Counted from the first letter of the stretch, positions 1 to 9,262 are shown. The stretch: 64,000 nt of DNA from Sediminibacter sp. Hel_I_10 (GCF_000688335.1 NZ_JHZX01000001.1:2418001-2482000), one strand, 5' to 3'. The notes: generated by a model from the letters alone, not told the origin. A program made the numbers and translations.

Positions 1-857
1 TTGGCAAGGTCAATAACATTAAGTCCGCCGGTTTTATTTAAAGGTTGAAGAGAGAGTGCGTCTTCGGGATCTCGAGTAAGTATCCGCATCCAGTTTGGAC
101 ATTCAAAAACACCATTTCCTTTGGAATAGGCCTGACTTAAAAGTTCGGTCATTCCATATTCGCTATGGATGTTATCAACTCCAAAGCCCCGTTTTAAAAT
201 GTGGTGCAACTCTTCTCTAATGAGTTCTTTTCGTCTGCCTTTCATCCCTCCAGTTTCCATCACAATTGTATTTTTAAGCTGAAATTGATGAAGCTCTACT
301 AAATCTAAAAGCGAGAAGGATACACCAATAAGCACTGTTTTTTTTCCTTCGGAATCTAAAGCGATCAAGCGTTCTTTCAATTCTGAAAGGTTGTCCAGAT
401 AAAATCCGCTCTCTTTATGATTGGAAGCGGTAATCATATCGTTGACCATATAGATTAATGAAGAGCCTTCCCGTTCTAAATAATTTGGCAATAGGGCAAG
501 GATGACATAGTCGTTAATATTTCCGTAGAAATGTTTGAAACCTTGTCTAAAACTGGTTTCGTATAGTCCTAAATCTGTCACCAAGTGTTTGCTTGTAGTG
601 CTACCTGTAGTGCCACTACTGGTAAAGGTATCTTGAAGATCTGCTTTAGAACTTAATACCCTATGACTCTTGAAAAATTGAATGGGTAAAAATGGGATGT
701 CTGCTATGGTTTTGACATCACTGGGATGTTTATAGAGCAAGTCGCAAAAGGACCGATACACGGGATTGTTTTCAAACTGAAATTTGAAAACCGCTAAGGC
801 CACCTTTTGAAAATCGTTTTCTGAGGTAATTGAAAAAATAGAGTCTGTTGCAATCAT
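1..857 (-). CDS. LuxE/PaaK-family acyl-protein synthetase-like protein (C-terminus beyond window)
   Basis: The minus strand is open for 285 codons from an ATG at 857-855 to the window edge, so the C-terminus is missing. The product starts MIATDSIFSITSEND and carries the adenylate-forming loop FTSSGTTGS near residue 80 and a later SEYGMTELLSQAY motif, both typical of the LuxE acyl-protein synthetase branch of the ANL superfamily. Such enzymes activate a carboxylate with ATP and pass it to a thiol. Substrate cannot be told from sequence; flavobacterial homologues are usually annotated simply as acyl transferase. The gene follows a secreted T9SS protein on the same strand, but a strong hairpin between them argues for separate transcripts. 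Confidence 0.8.
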   Translation of the reverse strand, partial: MIATDSIFSITSENDFQKVALAVFKFQFENNPVYRSFCDLLYKHPSDVKTIADIPFLPIQFFKSHRVLSSKADLQDTFTSSGTTGSTTSKHLVTDLGLYETSFRQGFKHFYGNINDYVILALLPNYLEREGSSLIYMVNDMITASNHKESGFYLDNLSELKERLIALDSEGKKTVLIGVSFSLLDLVELHQFQLKNTIVMETGGMKGRRKELIREELHHILKRGFGVDNIHSEYGMTELLSQAYSKGNGVFECPNWMRILTRDPEDALSLQPLNKTGGLNVIDLA

Positions 858-881
858 TATTGCAAAATTAACTAAAAACAA

Positions 882-909
882 AAAAGCGCTGTCTATTGAC
901 AGCGCTTTT
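882..909. terminator. Hairpin terminator after the T9SS protein gene
   Basis: AAAAGCGCTGTC-tatt-GACAGCGCTTTT is a perfect 12 bp stem with a 4 nt loop and T/A tracts on both sides. It lies between the stop of the T9SS gene and the start of the LuxE-like gene, both on the minus strand, so it should end the T9SS transcript. Confidence 0.85.
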
Positions 910-930
910 CAATATTAAAAAAAGAAGGAT

Positions 931-2595
931 TTATTTAACCACTAGTTTTTTAGTAGTTATGGCATCATTCTGTGAGATTTTCAAGATGTAAACACCGGTC
1001 TGCAATGCAGATACATTTAAACGATTAGCGTTTAATGTTTTTGTGATTACGTTTTTGCCAAGAATATCAAAAACAGATACAGTAATGGCATCATTAGAGC
1101 TGCTTGTAATGTTTACAAAACCGTTAGATACTGGGTTTGGATATATTTCAAAGTTAGCTGCGTTGAGGTCGTTGATTGCTAAAGTGGCACCTTCTACATC
1201 AGACGCATATCTTGGTAAAATTTGATATTCTCCATTAAACTCTCCACCTAAACCAATTACTGAGGACGCTGTAGTTGGGATACTAGCTCCAACTAAATCT
1301 TCATCTCCAAACGTTACTCTTGCAATGGTTGTAGGGTCTCCAGGAAGACCTGTAGCAGAAAGATTATAGTTGGTGTTATCTTCAAACTGACCAGTAACAT
1401 CAAAAATAACGTTATCGATTTTGATTAGCTCACTTTCATAAGTTTCTCCGTTTGCTAAAAAGTCTGCTAAAGAAATAACTTCTGGAGTAATTGTAGTTCC
1501 TGTAGAAGATGCAGAAGCCACGTTTGCTACAGGAGTGAATTGTAGAATGCCGTTAAATTCATTTAACTGACCTTGTAGTCCAGAAATACCGTCTCCAATA
1601 TTAAAGGTGGTAGATAAAACTCCAGACTGGTCATCAATCAAGATCCCAGCTGTAGCATCTTGGATGTATTTTTGATTTCTGCCATTATCAGTCACGATAT
1701 AAGTAATAATTGCTTCACCAGATAATTCATAAACTTCTCCTATAGTGCCAGCTCTTAAATCTGAAACTGTAGCTACTTGATTAACTGTAGCTATTGTAAA
1801 TGAAACGGAAGTGGTAGCTGCTGGATCTAAAGCATTACCATTATCATCAACTAATTCTAAGTTTACTGTGTGAGCTCCTTCTGAAAGATCACTTAAACTG
1901 ATGTTATCAAGGTCAAATTTATCAATAGTTGTGCCTCCATCAACGGAATATTCAATGTAGCCATCGCCATTTCCTTCAGCAGCAACCGCAAAATTTTGAA
2001 CACTTAATTCAATGTCAACAGCTGTAGTAGTTAAGGTTGCGCCATCTACTGGAGATACGACACTAATTGCTGGAGATGATGAAGTTTCAATAATTTGAAA
2101 ATTATCTACATAAAATAAAGAACCAGATACCCAATTGGCAGAAATATCATAGAAGCGCATACCGTAATCAAAATCTTCATCACTAGAAGCGGTATATTCA
2201 AATGATATGGTTTGCCATTGATTTAATAATGTTTCGTCTGAATATACACTAAGATTAAAATCATTACCATTAAATATTCTAGCTCTAGCCTCATTATTTG
2301 TTGCATATACATCTAAGCTCATCGTGTAAGTGCTACCGCCAGTAAGAGATACAGTTTGTCTAATATCAGTGTTTCCTTGAGATTGGGTCAAAACATTTAC
2401 TGAAGCAGAGCTGCTGCCTTCAGTAATAAAATTTGTATTGGTGTTTTCTGTTAAATCATCAGTGCTAAAGTCAATAGTAGTATAGCCATCTGGTACGCCA
2501 TCTGTCCAGTTTTCAAAGCCACCATTTGACACTAAATTTTGTCCGTAGCTCATCGATGCCACTAGTAAAAAAGTTAAAAAGTAAAGTTTTTTCAT
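931..2595 (-). CDS. T9SS type A sorting domain-containing secreted protein
   Basis: This 554-residue exported protein begins with a clear signal peptide (MKKLYFLTFLLVASMSYG, cleavage before QN). Residues about 20-165 (starting NLVSNGGFENW) look like a CBM4/9-type jelly-roll carbohydrate-binding module. The middle (about 180-270) is a Big/Ig-like linker, and residues about 275-455 resemble the OB-fold, DUF5689-like domain of flavobacterial surface proteins. The C-terminus (FEIYPNPVSNG... to KKLVVK) is a type A type IX secretion sorting domain, so the product is expected to cross the outer membrane through PorU-type T9SS. No catalytic domain is visible; a binding or adhesion role is an inference. 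Confidence 0.88.
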   Translation of the reverse strand: MKKLYFLTFLLVASMSYGQNLVSNGGFENWTDGVPDGYTTIDFSTDDLTENTNTNFITEGSSSASVNVLTQSQGNTDIRQTVSLTGGSTYTMSLDVYATNNEARARIFNGNDFNLSVYSDETLLNQWQTISFEYTASSDEDFDYGMRFYDISANWVSGSLFYVDNFQIIETSSSPAISVVSPVDGATLTTTAVDIELSVQNFAVAAEGNGDGYIEYSVDGGTTIDKFDLDNISLSDLSEGAHTVNLELVDDNGNALDPAATTSVSFTIATVNQVATVSDLRAGTIGEVYELSGEAIITYIVTDNGRNQKYIQDATAGILIDDQSGVLSTTFNIGDGISGLQGQLNEFNGILQFTPVANVASASSTGTTITPEVISLADFLANGETYESELIKIDNVIFDVTGQFEDNTNYNLSATGLPGDPTTIARVTFGDEDLVGASIPTTASSVIGLGGEFNGEYQILPRYASDVEGATLAINDLNAANFEIYPNPVSNGFVNITSSSNDAITVSVFDILGKNVITKTLNANRLNVSALQTGVYILKISQNDAITTKKLVVK

Positions 2596-2629
2596 AATTG
2601 TGTGATTAAGTAAATAATTAATGAGGTCA

Positions 2630-2637
2630 CAAATATA
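2630..2637 (-). promoter_or_regulatory. Putative -7 element for the T9SS protein gene
   Basis: On the minus strand TATATTTG lies 35 bp upstream of the ATG and matches the Bacteroidota -7 consensus TAnnTTTG. I see no convincing -33 TTG at the usual spacing. Confidence 0.4.
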
Positions 2638-3114
2638 ATTAGAAATTTAAGCTATTAGCGGGAGTTTACAATATGATAACACGACAGTTTAATCGTTTTG
2701 TTTTTAGAGTGTTAGATGTTGATAGTTTTCTTTTGTAAATTGTAGTAGAAAAGATACGATTGTATTTCTTTTGAGTTATGAAGCTGAGGTTTAAATAGCT
2801 CAGAGATTCTGTGGAACAGATAATCATTTTAATTTTAATTGTGTTTTAAGGTAAAAAGCTGTCAAAGTAAAGCTTGTAATTTTATCACCGTTAGAACTTA
2901 AGTAATAAAGAGCGAGTTGTAAATTAGCTCCGATGTCTAGGTGAACGAGATTATGATGTTGTATTGAACCAAAAGTTTAAATTAATACTCTAGAGAAGAC
3001 AGTAGGTGAGCAGTGGTCTTGCTAAAGTTAACTTAACGTTATTAATTTTTACCGAAGTATAAGCTTTTGTTATTAACCCTATATTTACTGCTTAATTTTT
3101 GTGTGACAGAACCT
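2638..3114. other. Intergenic region between divergent genes, no gene seen
   Basis: About 480 bp of AT-rich DNA lies between the T9SS protein gene and the response regulator gene. I find no credible reading frame, tRNA or terminator hairpin. Its 3' part must hold the promoter of the two-component operon; TAATTTTTG just before the regulator start is a near match to a -7 element but has one base too many. Confidence 0.5.
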
Positions 3115-3798
3115 ATGAAAAAGAAAGACATTACCATATTGTTGGTTGACGACGAGCCAGACATTTTAGAAATAGTTGGTTACAATTTATCAACAGAAGG
3201 CTATCATGTAATTACTGCCGAAAACGGACTTGAAGCAGTAAAAATGGCTAAAAAAGATAAGCCACAATTGATCATTTTAGATGTGATGATGCCAGAAATG
3301 GATGGGATAGAAGCCTGTGAGCAAATTAGAAAGATACCAGAACTCTCTGAAACCATCATTACATTTTTAACTGCCCGTGGCGAAGATTATTCTCAAATGG
3401 CTGGGTTTGATGCCGGTGCAGATGACTACATAACAAAACCTATCAAGCCAAAAGTTCTTGTGAGCAAGGTTAAGGCACTTTTGAGACGCTTAAAGGAGAA
3501 AGAAGGTAAGGAAGACATCATGAAAATTGGTAATCTTATCATCAATAGAGAAGAATATAAGATTTCATTAAAAGGAGAAGAGCTCATATTACCTAGAAAA
3601 GAATTTGAATTGTTATCTTTATTGGCAACAAAACCAAACAAGGTCTTTAAGCGTGAAGAAATCCTCGACAAGGTATGGGGCAATGAGGTTGTTGTAGGTG
3701 GCCGTACTATTGATGTGCACATTAGAAAACTTCGAGAAAAAATTGGAGACAAACGCTTTAAGACCATCAAAGGGGTGGGGTATAAGTTCGTTGATTAA
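3115..3798 (+). CDS. OmpR/PhoB-family response regulator
   Basis: The product is 227 residues if translation starts at the ATG at 3115 (MKKKDITILLVDDEPD). An upstream in-frame ATG at 3067 would add a hydrophobic tail with no counterpart in the family. The receiver domain has the acidic pair D12/D13, phosphoacceptor D56 (LIILDVMMP), T86 and K108. Residues about 130-227 form a winged-helix DNA-binding domain with the trans-activation/recognition pattern RTIDVHIRKLREKIG. The stop overlaps the start of the downstream kinase gene (TAATG), so the two are translationally coupled. It resembles PhoB, but whether the signal is phosphate or something else cannot be told. Confidence 0.93.
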   Translation: MKKKDITILLVDDEPDILEIVGYNLSTEGYHVITAENGLEAVKMAKKDKPQLIILDVMMPEMDGIEACEQIRKIPELSETIITFLTARGEDYSQMAGFDAGADDYITKPIKPKVLVSKVKALLRRLKEKEGKEDIMKIGNLIINREEYKISLKGEELILPRKEFELLSLLATKPNKVFKREEILDKVWGNEVVVGGRTIDVHIRKLREKIGDKRFKTIKGVGYKFVD

Positions 3799-4841
3799 TG
3801 CAAGTAAAATTAAAAAAGACATACAAGTTTGCCGTAAAGACTTCTTTGTACATCACTATATTTTTAACGCTCTTATCGAGTGTTTTTTTATACGTGATGC
3901 ACACCATAGATTTGCTTTACCAGTCTACCTTTGCTGTAGTCACTTATATTAGCTGCTTTTTTATCATTCAATATCGGGTAGAACGTTTCATCTATAGAAG
4001 GGTAAAAAAAATATATGATGATTTAACACTGCTAGAATCTACCTCCCTTCGCAAGCAGCCCATTACCACAGATATGGCTACTCTAACTAGGGAAATAGAC
4101 AAATATGCCAAAGACAAAAAATACGAAATAGAAACACTCAAGGTTCGTGAAGAATATCGAAAGGAGTTTTTAGGTAATGTTTCGCACGAATTAAAAACAC
4201 CATTATTTACTGTTCAAGGCTATCTTCTTACCTTGTTAGATGGTGCAAAAAATGACCCTAAGGTGAGCGAAAAATACCTGAATCGTGCCAACAAAGGGGT
4301 CGAGCGATTGATTTATATTGTAAAGGACTTGGACATGATCACCAAGTTAGAAGTTGGAGACCTTAGCCTGAAAATTGAGAGATTTGATATTGTAGAATTG
4401 GTACAGAGTGTGTTCGATCTTCTCGAAATGAAAGCTGCCAAGAAAAAAATATCCTTGGTTTTTGATATGGATTATGATAAGCCTATTATCGTTACGGCCG
4501 ATCGAGAACGCATTCAACAAGTATTGACCAACCTTATCGTTAACTCCATCAAATACGGCAGCGAAAAAGGCACCACAGAAATCAGTATCGAAAATCTTAT
4601 AAAAAACAAAGTCATTGTTCGGGTAACCGATAATGGAGAGGGCATTTCAGACCTAAATATACCGCGACTATTTGAGCGTTTTTACAGAGTAGACAAAAGT
4701 GGCTCTCGTAAAGAGGGCGGTTCTGGTCTTGGCCTGAGTATTGTAAAACATATCATTGAGGCGCACGATGAGAAAATCTATGTAGAAAGTGAACTTGGTG
4801 TTGGTAGCGAATTCTCATTTACCCTCGAAAAGACCGAATAG
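3798..4841 (+). CDS. PhoR-like membrane sensor histidine kinase
   Basis: The 347-residue protein has two N-terminal membrane helices (about 14-34 and 42-58) with almost no periplasmic loop, which suggests that it senses within the membrane or through a partner. A HAMP-like coiled linker leads to the H-box NVSHELKTPL with phosphoacceptor H130. The ATPase domain shows the N-box (LIVNSIKYG), G1 (VTDNGEGI), F (FERFYRVDKSGSR) and G2 (GGSGLGLSIVKHI) motifs. It overlaps the preceding regulator gene by one base and is its obvious partner. Its 3' end overlaps the convergent glycosyltransferase gene by 27 bp. Confidence 0.93.
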   Translation: MQVKLKKTYKFAVKTSLYITIFLTLLSSVFLYVMHTIDLLYQSTFAVVTYISCFFIIQYRVERFIYRRVKKIYDDLTLLESTSLRKQPITTDMATLTREIDKYAKDKKYEIETLKVREEYRKEFLGNVSHELKTPLFTVQGYLLTLLDGAKNDPKVSEKYLNRANKGVERLIYIVKDLDMITKLEVGDLSLKIERFDIVELVQSVFDLLEMKAAKKKISLVFDMDYDKPIIVTADRERIQQVLTNLIVNSIKYGSEKGTTEISIENLIKNKVIVRVTDNGEGISDLNIPRLFERFYRVDKSGSRKEGGSGLGLSIVKHIIEAHDEKIYVESELGVGSEFSFTLEKTE

Positions 4842-5885
4842 TTTTTTGTAATTAAGCTCATAGTTCATCGCGCTTAAACCAGTATAAGATGTTACCCGCT
4901 CCAATTGCTCTAGTTTGAAGTCTTTTTGACTGCAGGTAGGCACACATCCATTGTCATCCAAACGCTGCGCTAAGTATTCCTGTTCAAACTGTCCGGGAGT
5001 GGGTATAAAGAATGCCGTTTTGCTCAATTTTGCCAAATCCATAATCGTAGTATATCCAGAGCGCGAAATCACCAAATTACTCTCATTGATGGCACGTTCT
5101 AATTGAGCGCTGGTCATATAATTGTAGATCTTTATATTGTTTTCTTCGGAAATGTGCTGCGATGCTTCAATTTTGCCCTTTACAAATAATACCTGGCCTT
5201 TATACGGTTTCATTTCAGCAAGGAGCTTAGTTTCTAAAAGTGAACGTTGAGGTTCGGGTCCAGAGAGCAGTATCAAAATATCGTTTACCTTATCCAGTTC
5301 TTTTTTCTCAAATCGGCTAAGCGGTCCAATATATTTTATGGGCAGCTCTGTGATTCTTAAATGTCCCAATTTTCCACTCAAGTTGTCTTCGCCTACATTA
5401 TCCGGGACCCAACATTCGCGAAAACGTTTGATGATTTTTTGGTGTAATTTGGTGCTCAACCAAGTTGTATTACCACTTAACACTTGCAATTGGTGTGTGA
5501 TAAATACGCAAGGCAACTGTTTGTTATGTGCGCCTAGTCTATTGTCTGAAATGATCCCGTCAATATCAAAATCTTCAACAATCTTAGCAACCGCTTTCTT
5601 TTCGGCATTAATGGCCTTTACGATTTTTGGAGTGCTTTGAAGAAGTTTCAGTTTAAAATAGGATCCGTTTTTTGGGTAGACAATTTGGTAAGAGGGTAAA
5701 GTAGTGCTTTCTAAATAGGGAAATTCTTTTTTGAGTAAATCTAGGGCAATTCCATCGCTGGCTAAAACCGGTTCAAACCCGTGTAAGATTAAGGCATTTA
5801 TCAAAGGGATACAACGTGTGGCGTGACCTAAACCCCAATTGAGCGGAGCCACCAGAATGCGTTTTTTATGAGATTCAGATTTCAA
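4815..5885 (-). CDS. MurG-like glycosyltransferase (GT28-type fold)
   Basis: This 356-residue soluble protein has two Rossmann halves. The N-terminal half has the acceptor-side loop APLNWGLGHATRC, and the C-terminal half carries the nucleotide-sugar site SRSGYTTIMDLAKLSKTAFFIPTPGQFEQEY, equivalent to the MurG-type GGxxT/PxxxxQ region. It is probably a UDP-sugar-dependent transferase; donor and acceptor are unknown. It is not MurG itself, because the characteristic MurG segments are absent. The gene is convergent with the histidine kinase gene and divergent from trmB. Confidence 0.8.
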   Translation of the reverse strand: MKSESHKKRILVAPLNWGLGHATRCIPLINALILHGFEPVLASDGIALDLLKKEFPYLESTTLPSYQIVYPKNGSYFKLKLLQSTPKIVKAINAEKKAVAKIVEDFDIDGIISDNRLGAHNKQLPCVFITHQLQVLSGNTTWLSTKLHQKIIKRFRECWVPDNVGEDNLSGKLGHLRITELPIKYIGPLSRFEKKELDKVNDILILLSGPEPQRSLLETKLLAEMKPYKGQVLFVKGKIEASQHISEENNIKIYNYMTSAQLERAINESNLVISRSGYTTIMDLAKLSKTAFFIPTPGQFEQEYLAQRLDDNGCVPTCSQKDFKLEQLERVTSYTGLSAMNYELNYKKLFGLFEGK

Positions 5886-5920
5886 TGGCGCTTTGTTTTT
5901 TGTCGAGTCTTTAACAAAAA

Positions 5921-5928
5921 CAAATATA
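5921..5928 (-). promoter_or_regulatory. Putative -7 element for the glycosyltransferase gene
   Basis: The minus strand reads TATATTTG here, 36 bp upstream of the glycosyltransferase start, matching TAnnTTTG. The -33 element is not obvious. Confidence 0.4.
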
Positions 5929-5993
5929 ACCTTAAAATGTTTCCTTAATTTTACGCACGTAAATTTAAGAATAAGAAATCGTTAATTAATAAG

Positions 5994-6668
5994 GTGGGTA
6001 GTAAAAACAAACTTAAGAGATTTAAGGAGAACGAAACGTTTAGCAATGTATTTCAGCCAAAACGACCAGAATTGGTAGATGCTGATTACGAAATGAAAGG
6101 TTCTTGGAGAGAAAAATTTTTCAAAAACGATCATCCGTTGATTCTGGAATTAGGTTGTGGTAAAGGAGAGTACACTACAGCCTTGGCCGAACGATTTCCG
6201 AAGAAGAATTTTATTGGGATTGATATTAAAGGTGCAAGATTTTGGAGAGGCGCAAAAACGGCTGTAGAAAATGAGATGTCAAATGTGGCCTTTTTAAGAA
6301 CTCAAATTGAATTGGTAGATAAAGCTTTTGGTGAAAATGAAGTCGATGAGATTTGGATCACGTTTCCAGACCCACAAATTAAATATAAGCGCACTAAGCA
6401 TAGAATGACCAATAGTGATTTTCTAGAAAAATACAAACATATTTTGAAGCCTGAGGGCGTTGTCAACTTAAAGACAGATAGCGAGTTTATGCATGGTTAT
6501 ACGCTAGGTTTACTCCATGGCGCTGGTCATGAGGTTTTATATGCCAACCATAATGTATACCGACAAGAAGGAAGCCCTAAAGAAGTAACAGAGATTCAAA
6601 CTTATTATGAATCCCTATATTTGGAAAAGGATAAGCCCATTACCTACATAAAATTTAAAATACGTTAG
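5994..6668 (+). CDS. trmB: tRNA (guanine-N7-)-methyltransferase TrmB
   Basis: TrmB methylates G46 in the variable loop of tRNAs using S-adenosylmethionine. The 224-residue protein has the SAM-binding motif LELGCGKGEYT near residue 50, IGIDIKGAR after it, and the TrmB hallmark WITFPDPQIKYKRTKHR followed by the C-terminal TEIQTYYE signature. The start is a GTG (5994) directly behind an AAG-rich stretch; no ATG lies in a sensible position. The LysE-family gene follows three bases after the stop, so they are probably co-transcribed. Confidence 0.95.
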   Translation: MGSKNKLKRFKENETFSNVFQPKRPELVDADYEMKGSWREKFFKNDHPLILELGCGKGEYTTALAERFPKKNFIGIDIKGARFWRGAKTAVENEMSNVAFLRTQIELVDKAFGENEVDEIWITFPDPQIKYKRTKHRMTNSDFLEKYKHILKPEGVVNLKTDSEFMHGYTLGLLHGAGHEVLYANHNVYRQEGSPKEVTEIQTYYESLYLEKDKPITYIKFKIR

Positions 6669-6671
6669 ATT

Positions 6672-7301
6672 TTGAATATTACCGTCATCTTTCTATTGGG
6701 TCTGGTAATTGCGCTTATCGGTGTAATTCCTCCAGGCTTGTTAAACATGTCGGCAGCCAAAATCAGTTTAAAAGATGGTCACCCAGCCGGCATTGTCTTC
6801 TCAATTGGAGTTTGTATGGTGGTGTTTTTGCAAACTTATATTGCTGCAATGTTTGCGCGTTATCTAAGCAGCCATCAAAATGTTGTAGAAATTTTACAGC
6901 GGGTCGCTTTTGTGATCTTTATACTCATTACATTTTACTTTTTGGTTTTGGCAAAAGGGAAAGAGAAGCCAGAGGTAGACCCTAATGCAACTAGTAAACA
7001 CAGTCGGTTTTTTCAAGGTGTTTTTCTTTCGGCAATCAATGTGTTTCCTATTCCGTACCAATCGTATATGACCATTACTATTGCCACCTTCGGGTGGTTT
7101 GTTTTTGATACAACTAGCATTGTGGCCTATTGTGCCGGTGCCTCTACAGGAACTTTTGTGATGCTCTATGTCTATATTTTCTTTTTTGATAAAATAGACA
7201 ACAAGAAACTCACGTCTCAAAAAAACATGAACTTTAGTATTGGTATTGTTACGGGAATCGTGACAGTATTTACCCTGATAAATATCTTGATGGACCTTTA
7301 A
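6672..7301 (+). CDS. LysE-family transporter
   Basis: The 209-residue protein is almost wholly hydrophobic, with about six predicted membrane helices and the LysE/RhtB-like N-terminus LVIALIGVIPPGLLNMSAAKISLKDG. The family exports amino acids and related small molecules; the substrate here is unknown. The start used is TTG at 6672, just after the trmB stop. The alkyltransferase-like gene begins one base after its stop, so trmB, this gene and the next form a compact operon. Confidence 0.8.
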   Translation: MNITVIFLLGLVIALIGVIPPGLLNMSAAKISLKDGHPAGIVFSIGVCMVVFLQTYIAAMFARYLSSHQNVVEILQRVAFVIFILITFYFLVLAKGKEKPEVDPNATSKHSRFFQGVFLSAINVFPIPYQSYMTITIATFGWFVFDTTSIVAYCAGASTGTFVMLYVYIFFFDKIDNKKLTSQKNMNFSIGIVTGIVTVFTLINILMDL

Positions 7302-7302
7302 G

Positions 7303-7629
7303 ATGAGACCAGAGACTCTTAATTTTTTTGATAAGGTTTATGAAGTGGTAAGGCAAATCCCTGAGGGAAAAGTGACCAGTTATGGTGCTATTGCAAATTA
7401 CTTAGGGGCAAAACGAAGTGCGAGGTTGGTGGGTTATGCAATGAATGTTTCTCATGGTAAAGACATACCAGCACATCGCGTTGTCAATAGAAATGGGTTG
7501 CTTACTGGCAAGCACCATTTTGAGGGTACAAATTTGATGCAGCAATTACTAGAAAGTGAAGGGGTTGAGGTTATAGATCACCAAATTCAAAATTTCAAAC
7601 AGGTCTTTTGGGACCCAGCAGAGTTGTGA
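7303..7629 (+). CDS. Alkyltransferase-like (ATL) protein, MGMT family without the active cysteine
   Basis: This 108-residue protein is the DNA-binding domain of the O6-alkylguanine-DNA alkyltransferase family (IPEGKVTSYGAIANYLGAKRSARLVGYAMN). In place of the catalytic PCHRV it has IPAHRV, with alanine at position 57. Such ATL proteins bind and flip O6-alkylguanine and hand the lesion to nucleotide excision repair rather than repairing it directly. It is the last gene of the short trmB operon and is followed by a strong terminator. Confidence 0.9.
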   Translation: MRPETLNFFDKVYEVVRQIPEGKVTSYGAIANYLGAKRSARLVGYAMNVSHGKDIPAHRVVNRNGLLTGKHHFEGTNLMQQLLESEGVEVIDHQIQNFKQVFWDPAEL

Positions 7630-7632
7630 ATA

Positions 7633-7668
7633 GCGCTCTAAATAACGACTTAGAGCAGCGCTTTTTTT
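7633..7668 (+). terminator. Terminator of the trmB operon
   Basis: GCGCTCTAA and TTAGAGC-A-GCGC form a long stem with one bulge, followed by a run of seven T. Confidence 0.85.
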
Positions 7669-7819
7669 ATATTTAAATTCAACATGTACATTGAGTTGAC
7701 GTGTCGTTGTAGACAAATCACTTACCACATCTTTTTTATAGCCTGCGGGTTCATAACAAAGACAAATCACAGCATAAGAAATTGCAATTCTCCCGCTTTA
7801 ATCTTCAAGCTTTAATGAG

Positions 7820-7827
7820 TATATTTG
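7820..7827 (+). promoter_or_regulatory. Putative -7 promoter element for the mrp gene
   Basis: TATATTTG matches the TAnnTTTG consensus and lies about 50 bp before the mrp ATG; a -33 TTG at the usual distance is not evident. Confidence 0.45.
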
Positions 7828-7878
7828 CATTTTAGAATCATTCTATATAGAAAGCACTCTAAATCATAAAAAATTGCC

Positions 7879-9015
7879 ATGAAATTAAAAAAACAAGACA
7901 TACTAAAAGCACTTGAAACCATTTCAGCTCCGGGCGAAGGACAGAATATGGTAGAGAGTGGTGCCGTAACCAACGTTGTGACATTTGCAGATGAGGTTAT
8001 CGTGGATATTACCATAAAAAACCCGAGCCTACAGGCTAAGAAAAAGACAGAGGTAGAGATCATGCAGGTCATTCACAAAGCGGTGTATGAAAAGGCAAAG
8101 ATCACGGTTAATGTTAAGGTAGATGCACCTGCAAAGCAGACTTCTAACACGATTAAGGGAAAAGAAATTCCTGGTATTCAAAATATCATCGCTGTAGCTT
8201 CAGGTAAAGGCGGTGTAGGTAAATCAACCGTTACTGCAAACCTAGCGGTCACGCTTTCAAAAATGGGCTTCAAGGTTGGCGTTTTAGATGCTGATATTTA
8301 TGGTCCTTCAATGCCCATCATGTTTGATGTGGAGTTAGAAAGACCAGTTGCTGTAAACATTGATGGCAAGTCTAAAATGAAACCAGTAGAAAACTACGGG
8401 GTGAAATTACTGTCCATAGGGTTCTTTACAAAACCAGATCAGGCCGTCGTTTGGCGTGGTCCTATGGCTGCAAAAGCACTAAATCAAATGATTTTTGATG
8501 CGGCTTGGGGAGAATTGGATTTTTTATTAATTGATTTGCCTCCTGGTACAGGAGATATTCACTTAAGTATTATGCAATCTTTGCCTATTACAGGTGCTGT
8601 AGTGGTAAGTACACCTCAAAATGTAGCGTTAGCCGATGCTAAAAAGGGCGTGGCCATGTTTCAACAAGAAAGCATCAATGTTCCTGTTTTAGGAATCATC
8701 GAGAATATGGCTTACTTTACTCCAGAAGAATTGCCAGATAACAAATATTACATCTTTGGTAAAGAAGGAGCTAAACATTTGGCAGAAGACTTAAAAGTAC
8801 CATTCTTAGGAGATTTGCCATTGGTGCAAAGCATTAGAGAAGCTGGAGACATTGGTCGCCCGGCAGCAATGCAAACGGCAACACCTTTAGAAAATGCCTT
8901 TGAGGAATTAACAAGAAATGTTGTGCAAGAAGTCGTAAGAAGAAATGACAATCTTCCTCCAACCGAAGCTATCAAAATCACAACCATGGCTGGATGTTCA
9001 GCAGTAAAGAAATAA
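7879..9015 (+). CDS. Mrp/NBP35-family iron-sulfur cluster carrier ATPase
   Basis: The 378-residue protein has an N-terminal MIP18/DUF59 domain (about 1-85) and a deviant Walker A loop ASGKGGVGKST (about 108-117), then GVLDADIYGPSMP and a Walker B-like LIDLPPGTGD. Members of this ParA-like family (Mrp/ApbC) bind and transfer 4Fe-4S clusters as dimers. The usual internal CxxC is not seen; only a single cysteine near the C-terminus (AGCSAVKK) remains, so the cluster-binding mode is unclear. The Nfu-like gene starts three bases after the stop, supporting a joint role in Fe-S delivery. Confidence 0.92.
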   Translation: MKLKKQDILKALETISAPGEGQNMVESGAVTNVVTFADEVIVDITIKNPSLQAKKKTEVEIMQVIHKAVYEKAKITVNVKVDAPAKQTSNTIKGKEIPGIQNIIAVASGKGGVGKSTVTANLAVTLSKMGFKVGVLDADIYGPSMPIMFDVELERPVAVNIDGKSKMKPVENYGVKLLSIGFFTKPDQAVVWRGPMAAKALNQMIFDAAWGELDFLLIDLPPGTGDIHLSIMQSLPITGAVVVSTPQNVALADAKKGVAMFQQESINVPVLGIIENMAYFTPEELPDNKYYIFGKEGAKHLAEDLKVPFLGDLPLVQSIREAGDIGRPAAMQTATPLENAFEELTRNVVQEVVRRNDNLPPTEAIKITTMAGCSAVKK

Positions 9016-9018
9016 TAA

Positions 9019-9261
9019 ATGACCACAGAAGAATTGAGATTGAATATCGAAAAAGCGCTTGATGAAATCAGACCTTTTTTGCAAAGTGACGGTGGAGACA
9101 TCTCGTTGCTCGCTATTGAAGACGATAAATTAGTGAAAGTTCAACTTCAAGGCGCCTGTGTGGGTTGTAGTGTCAATCAAATGACCTTGAAATCTGGAGT
9201 AGAGATGACCATAAAAAAATACGCTCCACAAATAGAGCAGGTGATTAATATTGAGGCTTAA
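9019..9261 (+). CDS. NifU C-terminal domain (Nfu) iron-sulfur scaffold protein
   Basis: The 80-residue protein is a stand-alone Nfu domain with the cluster-binding CVGC motif (C47 and C50) and the family features LQSDGGDISL and QMTLKSGVE. Nfu dimers hold a 4Fe-4S cluster and pass it to target proteins. It is coupled to the upstream Mrp-type ATPase gene, a common pairing. Confidence 0.93.
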   Translation: MTTEELRLNIEKALDEIRPFLQSDGGDISLLAIEDDKLVKVQLQGACVGCSVNQMTLKSGVEMTIKKYAPQIEQVINIEA

Positions 9262-9262
9262 T

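Noticed and set aside
3426-3770. Antisense open frame opposite the response regulator
   Set aside because: It is a shadow of a well-supported gene and shows no family features.
6672-7301. Frameshifted or dubious gene because it lacks an ATG
   Set aside because: The frame matches the LysE family throughout and a TTG start three bases behind trmB is acceptable.
7303-7629. Active O6-methylguanine-DNA methyltransferase
   Set aside because: The catalytic cysteine is replaced by alanine (IPAHRV), so it is an alkyltransferase-like protein.
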